In this document: positions 1-5,901 of the stretch, piece after piece
Layout of the letters: every line of letters starts with the position of its first letter
Position numbering within the stretch: the stretch's first letter is position 1
Assembly (NCBI RefSeq): GCF_025821625.1
Contig: NZ_JACKSH010000143.1
Coordinates: 1 to 47,413, forward strand
Direction: 5' to 3'
DNA length: 47,413 bases
DNA from: Mycolicibacterium pyrenivorans
Lineage (GTDB): Bacteria; Actinomycetota; Actinomycetes; Mycobacteriales; Mycobacteriaceae
Translations under genes and position numbers: made by a program
The notes under the pieces: generated by a model
Told to the model about the DNA's origin: nothing
Database searches by the model: none
The model's input: only the letters and a program-made list of their open reading frames with translations

Positions 1-231
1 GTCACACCCCCAAACGGGAAAAAGAGGACGCAACCCAAAACAAAAACAACAACAAACAAAAACCACCAAACACACTATTGAGTTCTCAAACAACACACCC
101 CATTCGGCCGCGCAACCAACCCGCGGCTTGAAGCCGCTTGCTCGTAATGCGGACGATCAGGAACCCACCGAAGTGGCGCTTCCTGCTGGAGGCCGCCGCG
201 CTCTCCGGGTTTTGGCCCGTGTCGCGGCGAC
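1..231 (-). other. rRNA operon leader (precursor 5' end of 16S rRNA)
   Basis: Read on the minus strand this is the transcribed leader of an rRNA operon; the 16S gene itself would begin beyond base 1. The U/G-rich tract complementary to about 35-70 and the block complementary to 71-98 match the leader I know from mycobacterial rrn operons. A perfect 7-bp inverted repeat at 122-136 (GCGGCTT/AAGCCGC) just upstream could be the boxB-like hairpin. There is no protein-coding content; the short ORFs here are chance. Position directly behind tyrS points to rrnB of fast-growing mycobacteria. Confidence 0.85.
61..98 (-). promoter_or_regulatory. rrn antitermination element (boxA region)
   Basis: The complement contains TTTGAGAACTCAATAGTGTG, the conserved mycobacterial leader core that includes boxA/boxC-type antitermination signals read by the NusB/NusE complex. 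It lies between the hairpin at 122-136 and the U-rich spacer before 16S, the order expected for boxB-boxA. Assignment is by recalled sequence similarity. Confidence 0.75.
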
Positions 232-237
232 TCCGAT

Positions 238-266
238 AAGTTACGCCAGGGATAACTCTGAGTCAA
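238..266 (-). promoter_or_regulatory. rRNA operon promoter (rrnB P1-like)
   Basis: On the minus strand a TTGACT -35 box (266-261) and a TAACTT -10 box (243-238) are separated by exactly 17 nt, a near-consensus SigA promoter. The predicted start of transcription is near 231, about 230 nt before the left edge. Only one such promoter is evident, as described for rrnB P1 of fast growers (rrnA has several). Confidence 0.85.
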
Positions 267-411
267 ATGGCCTGCTAGAGCGTGTCTTCCGATTCGCACC
301 CAGCGCGCGCACCCCTCGGTGCGTCAACTCCTGGAAGGCTCAACGCCGGGCTTCCTGGTTTTGTTCCTGTGCGCGGACAAAAGCTCCTGACCAGTCAGAA
401 CGGCCCGACAG
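267..411. other. tyrS-rrn spacer, no gene
   Basis: This stretch between the tyrS stop and the rrn promoter holds no convincing gene. It has inverted repeats: CGCACC/GGTGCG at 308-323, an imperfect CCTGGAAG/CTTCCTGG hairpin near 331-359, and TTTTGT/ACAAAA arms near 360-382. These may act as a weak tyrS transcript end or be upstream elements of the rrn promoter. None has a good U-tract in the minus direction. Confidence 0.5.
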
Positions 412-1734
412 TCACTCCACCCGCTCGACGCCCGCGATGTTCCGCTTCCCCCGGCGGAGCACCAGCCACTTGCCGTGAAGGTAGTCCGACGGTTGGGGGA
501 CCCAGTCATCTGTGGCGATCTTCACGTTGTTGACCGACACTCCGCCCTCGGCGAGCGTCCGGCGCGCGGCTCCCTTGCTTGCGGACAACCCGCTGGCGAC
601 GAGCAGGTCGATGATCGAGTCCGGAGCCCCAGGGGCCAGCGCGGCCACTGATGCCTCCCGCAGCGCCGCGGCCAACGTCGCTTCGTCGAGCTCACTGAGC
701 TCACCGCGCCCGAACAGCGCCTGGCTCGCGTGCTCCACCGAAGCCGTCGCCGCCTCCCCGTGCACGAGTGTGGTGAGTTCCCGTGCCAGGCGCCGTTGCG
801 CAGCCCGTTCATGGGGACGGTCTGCGGTGGCCTGTTCGAGTTCGGCCAGCTCGTCTGCGGACAGGAAGGTGAACCAGCGCAGGTACGGGACGACGTCCGC
901 GTCGGCGGTGTTGATGAAGTACTGGTACCAGGCGTAGGGGCTGGTCATCGCCGGGTCCAGCCACAGGCTGCCCCCGCCGGTGGACTTGCCGAACTTCTTG
1001 CCCTCGGAGTCGGTCACCAACGGCGTGGTGAGGGCGTGCACCGTGGCCCCGGTCTTCTGCCGGACCAGTCGGACGCCGGCGATGATGTTGCCCCATTGAT
1101 CGGAGCCGCCGACCTGAAGCGTGCACCCGTACCGCTGGTGCAACTCCACGAAGTCGTTGGCCTGCAGCAGCATGTAGCTGAACTCCGTGTAGGAGATCCC
1201 CTCACCCTCGAGCCTGCGGCGTACCGTGTCGCGGTCGAGCATCACGTTCACCGAGAAGTGCTTGCCGACGTCGCGGAGGAACTCGATCGCCGAGAGCTCA
1301 CTGGTCCAGGACAGATTGTTGGCGACCACGGCACCGGTCGGCGACTCGTCGAACTCCACGAAGCGCTCCAACTGACCCCGGATGCGGCCGGCCCAGTCGG
1401 CCACGATGTCGGCGGTCTGCAAGGTGCGTTCGCCGACGTCACGCGGGTCGCCGATCATCCCGGTGGCGCCACCGGCGAGCACGATCGGTCGGTGCCCGGC
1501 CTGCTGGAAACGCCGCAGCGTGAGCAGGGGGATGAGGTGCCCGGCATGCAGGCTCGGTGCCGTCGGGTCGAATCCGGAGTAGACGGTCAGCGGGCCGTGG
1601 TCCAGCGCTTCGGCCAACGCGTCGCGGTCGGTGGACTGCGCGATGAGCCCCCGCCACTCCAGTTCGTCGAGGATCGGGGTCGCCATCGGCATTGCAGAAG
1701 ACGTTGCAGAAGCTCCAGAAGACGCAGAAGTCAC
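412..1734 (-). CDS. tyrS: Tyrosyl-tRNA synthetase
   Basis: Charges tRNA-Tyr with tyrosine in the cytoplasm. It is a class I synthetase: the HIGH-type signature appears as HAGH in the first 70 residues, the KMSKS loop as KFGKS around residue 250, and the C-terminal ~65 residues look like the S4 RNA-binding domain. The GTG at 1734 has a GGAAAG ribosome site 10 nt upstream and lies 20 nt after the mpg stop, so the genes are co-transcribed. The first ~16 residues are Ser/Ala-rich and not family-like; ATG at 1692 or 1686 would give the usual N-terminus ([13 protein letters not shown]). It is the last gene before the rRNA operon, matching M. tuberculosis Rv1689 and the rrnB context of fast growers. 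Confidence 0.95.
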   Translation of the reverse strand: MTSASSGASATSSAMPMATPILDELEWRGLIAQSTDRDALAEALDHGPLTVYSGFDPTAPSLHAGHLIPLLTLRRFQQAGHRPIVLAGGATGMIGDPRDVGERTLQTADIVADWAGRIRGQLERFVEFDESPTGAVVANNLSWTSELSAIEFLRDVGKHFSVNVMLDRDTVRRRLEGEGISYTEFSYMLLQANDFVELHQRYGCTLQVGGSDQWGNIIAGVRLVRQKTGATVHALTTPLVTDSEGKKFGKSTGGGSLWLDPAMTSPYAWYQYFINTADADVVPYLRWFTFLSADELAELEQATADRPHERAAQRRLARELTTLVHGEAATASVEHASQALFGRGELSELDEATLAAALREASVAALAPGAPDSIIDLLVASGLSASKGAARRTLAEGGVSVNNVKIATDDWVPQPSDYLHGKWLVLRRGKRNIAGVERVE

Positions 1735-1753
1735 AGGTTTCGATCTTTCCGTA

Positions 1754-2365
1754 CTAGTCGCTGTCGCCGGGAGCCGGTGCCCGCGGGCTGCGCCGATACG
1801 CCGACACCGCGGGGTGGCCCGCCAGCCACATCCGCCATGGACGGTCGGCGGCCTTGCTCACGCCGACCCGCGGCCCTTTGAGGCCGACGCGTTCGTCCGT
1901 CAGCGCCAGCCGGACCGGTGACGCCGCATCGAAGAGATCGATCCCGTTGTCGCCCATCGCGATCCCGAGGGCAGAGCACAGATTGCCCGGGCCACGTGCC
2001 AAGGCCGTCTGGCGGACCAGCTCACCTCTGCGGGCACGCGCGGTCGCCACGCCGGACTCGATCTCCGCGGCGCGGAGCAGAACCGCGCCCGCCACCCCGT
2101 CGGTCGCACACACGACGTTGGCGCATACGTGGATACCGTGACTGCGGTAGGTGTAGAGCAATCCGGGCGGCCCGAACATCACCGCGTTGCGCAGCCCCGG
2201 GCCGCGGTAGGAATGCGCGGCGGCGTCCGGCCAGGGGCCGGCCTCGGGCCCGCCATAGGCCTCCACCTCGACGATCACCGCATCGACTCCCCGCCCGGTC
2301 AGTACCGCGCCCAGCAGCAACTGCGCCGCGGCCAGCGGGTCGACCGCCAGGCGCTCGGTCGACAC
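1754..2365 (-). CDS. mpg: 3-methyladenine DNA glycosylase (AAG/MPG family)
   Basis: Excises alkylated and deaminated purines in base-excision repair. Family hallmarks are visible: VEVEAYGG with the catalytic Glu region near residue 35, [15 protein letters not shown], and a C-terminal [20 protein letters not shown] stretch. Starting at GTG 2365 gives 203 aa, the length I recall for M. tuberculosis Rv1688. The frame stays open upstream to 2407, but those 14 codons overlap the preceding gene and are not family-like. The start lies one base after the stop of the hydrolase remnant. It probably shares a transcript with tyrS downstream. Confidence 0.92.
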   Translation of the reverse strand: MSTERLAVDPLAAAQLLLGAVLTGRGVDAVIVEVEAYGGPEAGPWPDAAAHSYRGPGLRNAVMFGPPGLLYTYRSHGIHVCANVVCATDGVAGAVLLRAAEIESGVATARARRGELVRQTALARGPGNLCSALGIAMGDNGIDLFDAASPVRLALTDERVGLKGPRVGVSKAADRPWRMWLAGHPAVSAYRRSPRAPAPGDSD

Positions 2366-2366
2366 G

Positions 2367-2894
2367 TCAGCGCCCGAACACACCGGAGAGGGCGTCGGCG
2401 GCGACACCGTAGGCGATCTCCTCCTCCTCCGGGTGCACGCCGGGGAAGGAGTAGAACCCGTGAGGCATGCCGTTGGGAAAGTACTCGAAGGCAGTGCCGC
2501 CGGCGGCTCGGATGCGCCGGGCGAACTCGCGCGCGGAATCGACGATCGGATCGTGGGTTCCCGCGACGACGACCGCCGTCGGATAGCCGGCCAGGTCGCC
2601 TTCGATCGGGCTGACCCACGGGTGGTCCCAGGGCGCAGGACCCACGTACGCCCCCCGGATGAACCCGGCGAAGGCCACGCGGGTCGGGTCGGCCCCGATA
2701 TATCCGCTACGAACGGGCGCGATCATCAGGTCGCGCAACGCCACCGGCCTGCGGTTGTTGGCGATCACCCGGTACATCGGCATGGCGGGGTCGTCCGGAT
2801 CGATGTAGCTCAGCCCGTCGATCGTCACAGGTGCGGTGACGTCCACCATCCCCGCTGGGATGGCGCGCAACGATTCTCGGACCATCGCCGACAT
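2367..2894 (-). pseudogene. Alpha/beta-hydrolase (HSL family) remnant lacking its nucleophile
   Basis: The C-terminal half reads as a hormone-sensitive-lipase-family hydrolase: [31 protein letters not shown] (acid Asp region) and [10 protein letters not shown] (catalytic His). Residues [11 protein letters not shown] match the strand that normally leads into GDSAGG, but the sequence jumps straight to lid-like FIRGAYVG, so the nucleophile Ser is absent. The HGGG oxyanion motif is also missing. Full members are about 300-350 aa; here about 175 aa remain in one open frame (200 aa if begun at ATG 2969, inside the divergent ABC gene). I infer in-frame internal deletions giving a dead enzyme. Start is uncertain (2894 or 2885). 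Confidence 0.6.
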
Positions 2895-2946
2895 CCTACG
2901 GGCGGCGTGCCGCCCCGCTATTGACGTGAGCTCTCCGAAGCCGGAG

Positions 2947-2988
2947 TATTCAACTCGTGATGACTTCATCTCGCGATGAATTAACGAG
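2947..2988 (+). promoter_or_regulatory. Promoter and probable TetR operator of the ABC operon
   Basis: A TATTCA -10-like box (2947-2952) ends 7 nt before ATG 2960, fitting a leaderless start. Overlapping it is symmetric sequence: TTCATC and GATGAA arms at 2965-2970 and 2975-2980 around TCGC; a direct repeat CTCGTGATGA / CTCGCGATGA at 2954-2963 and 2970-2979; and outer CTCGT/ACGAG arms at 2954-2958 and 2984-2988. Such nested symmetry suits a TetR dimer site, and the operon ends with a TetR gene. Binding is inferred. Confidence 0.5.
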
Positions 2989-3721
2989 GGCGGTGTCTCC
3001 CGCCGCCGTGGAGGTGAACAACCTGCGGGTCGTGCGGGGCGGGCGGGTGGCGGTCGACAACGTCACCGTCCAGGTGGCTGCCGGCGCGATCACCGGTCTG
3101 CTGGGTCCGTCGGGGTGCGGCAAGACCACGCTCATGCGCAGCATCGTCGGAACACAGATCGTGGCCGGCGGGTCGGTGACCGTGTTGGGCAGACCTGCCG
3201 GCTCCCCCGAACTGCGCCACCGGGTGGGCTACGTCACCCAGGATCCCACGATCTACCCCGACCTGCGGGTCGTCGACAACGTGCGCTACTTCGCGGCACT
3301 GTGCGGTAACGACACCCGGGACGTCGACGAGGCGATCTTCGCCGTCGGCCTGGACGACCATCGAAAGGCGTTGGCCGTCAACCTGTCCGGCGGACAGCGC
3401 ACCAGGGTTTCGCTGGCCTGCGCGCTCGTCGCCCACCCCGACCTGCTGGTCCTCGACGAACCGACCGTCGGGCTCGACCCGGTTCTGCGGGTGGACCTGT
3501 GGGAGCGGTTCGGCCGGCTGGCCCGCAACGGCACCACCCTGCTGGTGTCCAGCCACGTCATGGATGAAGCGGAGCACTGCGAGGACCTGTTGCTGATGCG
3601 CGACGGGCAGGTTCTGGCCCACAGCACACCGAACCGACTGCGAGAGGACACCGGATGTCAGTCACTGGAGGAAGCGTTTCTGTCCGTCATCCGGCGCGGC
3701 ACCGAAGCAACGACGGGCTGA
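2960..3721 (+). CDS. ABC transporter ATP-binding protein
   Basis: Cytosolic ATPase subunit of an ABC-2-type exporter. It shows Walker A GPSGCGKTT (about residue 50), the ABC signature LSGGQRTR, Walker B LLVLDEPTVGLD and the switch His in VSSHVMDEAE. About 253 aa, as expected for a one-domain subunit and matching M. tuberculosis Rv1687c in context. GTG at 2957 is an alternative start; ATG 2960 is preferred because the -10-like box places transcription start on it. It overlaps the permease gene by 67 nt, so the two are translationally coupled, and a TetR gene follows. Substrate unknown. Confidence 0.9.
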   Translation: MTSSRDELTRAVSPAAVEVNNLRVVRGGRVAVDNVTVQVAAGAITGLLGPSGCGKTTLMRSIVGTQIVAGGSVTVLGRPAGSPELRHRVGYVTQDPTIYPDLRVVDNVRYFAALCGNDTRDVDEAIFAVGLDDHRKALAVNLSGGQRTRVSLACALVAHPDLLVLDEPTVGLDPVLRVDLWERFGRLARNGTTLLVSSHVMDEAEHCEDLLLMRDGQVLAHSTPNRLREDTGCQSLEEAFLSVIRRGTEATTG

Positions 3722-4482
3722 ACGCGCTCAGCCCCCGCGCGTACCTCGCGACGACGGTCCGGATCCTGCGCCAGCTCGCCACCGATCACCGCAGCGTCGC
3801 GATGATTCTGGTCGTGCCGAGCCTGGTCATCGCGCTGATGTACTTCATGTTTGCCGACGTGCCCCAGCGTCCCGGCGGCCCGTCGCCGTTCAACAACGCC
3901 TGCCTGATCATGCTCGGCGTGTTTCCGCTGATCGTGATGTTCCTGATCACCTCGATCACCATGCAGCGAGAACGCGTCTCCGGGACCCTGGAGCGGATCC
4001 TGACCACGCCCCTGCGCAAACTCGACCTGCTCGCCGCCTACGGCACCGCGTTCTCGATCGCGGCGGCCGCGCAGGCCACCCTGGCGTGTGTGGTGTCGTT
4101 CTGGTTCCTCGGGCTGGACACCGCGGGCAATCCCGGGTGGGTGATCCTCATCGCCATCGTCAACGCCGTCCTCGGCGTGGGCCTCGGCCTGTTGTGCAGC
4201 GCCTTTGCGCGCACCGAGTTCCAGGCCGTCCAGTTCATGCCGCTGGTCATCGCGCCCCAATTGCTGCTCTGCGGAATCATCGTTCCGCGCGCCCAACTCC
4301 CCGACTGGCTGCAGTGGATCAGCAACGCGCTGCCCGCCAGCTACGCTCTTGAGGCACTGCAGCAGGTCGGTGCGCACCCGGAGTTGACGTTCGTGGCGGT
4401 GCGGGACATCGCGGTCGTCGTCGGGTTCGCCGTGGTGTCACTGGGACTGGCCGCGGCGACCCTACGACGAAGGACACCCTAG
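3655..4482 (+). CDS. ABC-2 type transporter permease
   Basis: Integral membrane partner of the preceding ATPase. About six hydrophobic segments are visible, e.g. ILVVPSLVIALMYFMF, CLIMLGVFPLIVMFLI and VILIAIVNAVLGVGLG, and a PLVIAPQLLLCGIIVPR stretch typical of ABC-2 permeases. The ATG at 3655 has AGAGGA six nt upstream, which fixes the start even though it lies 67 nt inside the ATPase gene; no ATG/GTG occurs in frame until well into the first helix. 275 aa; counterpart of Rv1686c by position. Likely exports a lipid or drug, but the substrate cannot be read from sequence. Confidence 0.9.
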   Translation: MSVTGGSVSVRHPARHRSNDGLNALSPRAYLATTVRILRQLATDHRSVAMILVVPSLVIALMYFMFADVPQRPGGPSPFNNACLIMLGVFPLIVMFLITSITMQRERVSGTLERILTTPLRKLDLLAAYGTAFSIAAAAQATLACVVSFWFLGLDTAGNPGWVILIAIVNAVLGVGLGLLCSAFARTEFQAVQFMPLVIAPQLLLCGIIVPRAQLPDWLQWISNALPASYALEALQQVGAHPELTFVAVRDIAVVVGFAVVSLGLAAATLRRRTP

Positions 4483-4487
4483 ACACC

Positions 4488-5105
4488 TTGACGACCACTC
4501 CGGACCGCAAACGTCCCGGGCGACCGCCGGGGGCATCGGACACTCGCGATCGAATCCTCTCGTGCGCACGTGAGCTGTTCGCGCGCAACGGAATCGACAA
4601 CACCTCGATCCGGGCGATCGCCGCCGATGCCGGGGTGGACCCCGCCCTGGTGCATCACTACTTCGGCACCAAGACGCAGCTCTTCGCTGCGGCGATCCAC
4701 ATCCCGATCGACCCCATGACGATCATCGGCCCGCTGCGCGAGGTCCCGGTCGACCAGATCGGTCGGGTGCTGCCGTCGCTGCTGCTGCCGCTGTGGGACT
4801 CCGAGCTGGGCAAGGGGTTCATCGCCACCCTGCGGTCGATCCTGGGCGGTAGCAACGACGTCTCGCTGTTCCGGGCCTTCCTGCAGGAGGTGATCACCGC
4901 GGAGGTCGGCAGCCGCGTGGACGATCCGCCGGGCAGCGGGCGGGTGCGGGTGCAGTTCGTGGTCTCGCAGTTGGTCGGGATCGTGATGGCCCGCTACATC
5001 CTGGAGCTCGAACCGTTCAAGTCGCTTCCGGTGGAGCAGATCGTCGACACGGTGGCGCCGAACCTGCAGCGCTATCTGACCGGCGAACTACCGCGGATGT
5101 CCTAG
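4488..5105 (+). CDS. TetR-family transcriptional regulator
   Basis: The N-terminal ~60 residues form a TetR helix-turn-helix: TRDRILSCARELFARNG, then NTSIRAIAADAGVDPALVHH and YFGTKTQLF. The remaining ~140 residues are the ligand-binding/dimerisation domain, with a conserved-looking LRSILGG...FRAFLQEV stretch. The start is a TTG at 4488, six nt after the permease stop, with AAGGA about 13 nt upstream. Third gene of the ABC operon and most likely its repressor; candidate operator at 2947-2988. Tail overlaps the converging Trm112 gene by 4 bp. Counterpart of Rv1685c by position. Confidence 0.9.
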   Translation: MTTTPDRKRPGRPPGASDTRDRILSCARELFARNGIDNTSIRAIAADAGVDPALVHHYFGTKTQLFAAAIHIPIDPMTIIGPLREVPVDQIGRVLPSLLLPLWDSELGKGFIATLRSILGGSNDVSLFRAFLQEVITAEVGSRVDDPPGSGRVRVQFVVSQLVGIVMARYILELEPFKSLPVEQIVDTVAPNLQRYLTGELPRMS

Positions 5106-5314
5106 GACTGGCCCCCAGCGACCAACCGCTGGTGCTCGTCGTCGTCGACGGCGACGGCCTCGTCGATCAGCAGCACCGGAATGCCGTCATCGATGCGGTA
5201 CTTGCGGCGCAACCGCGGGTTGTAGAGGTGACCGTCGACGAGGAGCAGCGGGCCGCGATCGGCCGGGCACACCAGGATGGACAGCAGTTGGGCGTCCAAA
5301 ACGTCTTCCGACAC
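5102..5314 (-). CDS. Trm112-like small protein (UPF0434)
   Basis: A 70-aa protein of the Trm112/YcaR family: DAQLLSILVCPADRGPL, then NPRLRRKYRIDDGIPVLLID. Eukaryotic Trm112 activates methyltransferases; the role in mycobacteria is not established. The zinc-binding Cys pairs of Trm112 are reduced to a single Cys here (CPAD), as in many bacterial members. GTG start at 5314, 9 nt after the stop of the secreted-protein gene, so it is the third gene of the 8874-5102 operon. Corresponds to Rv1684, next to the Rv1683-like gene in M. tuberculosis. Confidence 0.88.
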   Translation of the reverse strand: MSEDVLDAQLLSILVCPADRGPLLLVDGHLYNPRLRRKYRIDDGIPVLLIDEAVAVDDDEHQRLVAGGQS

Positions 5315-5323
5315 CGACGCTCG

Positions 5324-5839
5324 TTAACGGCCGGGCATCTGGAAGATCGGCGCGTCGTCCTGGATCATCGGGTTGTTCGGACCCCAGGACGGGCCCATCG
5401 GTGCGTGGGGGCTGCCCGGGGTGGCAACGGGCGGAGCGGCCTGAGCGGGCGCCTGGGCGCCTCGCTGCGCGAACTGCTTGCGCTGGTCGACCAACGTCGC
5501 CTGCAGCGCCTCGACCAGGGGTGTCTGGTTGGGCCGCGCATCGAGAGCCGCGCGCAACGCCAACGCATTGGGCACCGAAGGCCGAATCCCCTTCGCGCGC
5601 AGGTTCATCACCTGCTCGATCAGCTTCGATACCTGTCCGCCGCCGGCGCCCGTCTGGTACTCCTGCGAGATGATCATCAGAACCTGATCCGGCGACACGC
5701 GCGTCGGCTGGGCCGGCGTCTCCGACGAGTCGGCCGGCTGCGCCGATGCCGCCGGTACGGACACAGCTGCGAGTCCGCCGACCACTGCGGCGCACGCGAG
5801 CGCGGACGCGACGGAGCGGCGCCGGATGTGTGGGGACAT
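5324..5839 (-). CDS. Secreted protein, unknown function
   Basis: 171 aa with an N-terminal signal peptide: basic MSPHIRRR, a hydrophobic Ala/Val core, and a likely cleavage after AASAQP. The mature part has a short helical region (DQVLMIISQEYQTGAGGGQV...LIEQVMNLRAKG) and a Pro/Ala/Gln-rich tail. The ATG at 5839 has GAGGAGG seven nt upstream, so the longer open frame to 5902 is not used. It sits between the Rv1683-like gene and the Trm112-like gene in one operon. No family recognised. Confidence 0.85.
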   Translation of the reverse strand: MSPHIRRRSVASALACAAVVGGLAAVSVPAASAQPADSSETPAQPTRVSPDQVLMIISQEYQTGAGGGQVSKLIEQVMNLRAKGIRPSVPNALALRAALDARPNQTPLVEALQATLVDQRKQFAQRGAQAPAQAAPPVATPGSPHAPMGPSWGPNNPMIQDDAPIFQMPGR

Positions 5840-5901
5840 CGATCCTCCTCGTGGACAGCAAGCCAGCGCGAGCCTAACAGTGCCGCCGCCCCCGGGCATC
5901 A

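Noticed and set aside
331..370. Hairpin followed by TTTTGTT on the plus strand, looking like a terminator
   Set aside because: No plus-strand transcription unit ends here and the stem has a mismatch; kept only as an unexplained repeat.
730..1881. Long plus-strand frames over tyrS
   Set aside because: Antisense shadow of a clear gene; low-complexity Arg/Gly/His composition.
2895..2969. Hydrolase remnant starting at ATG 2969
   Set aside because: Would overlap the promoter and start of the divergent ABC gene; residues before 2894 are not hydrolase-like.
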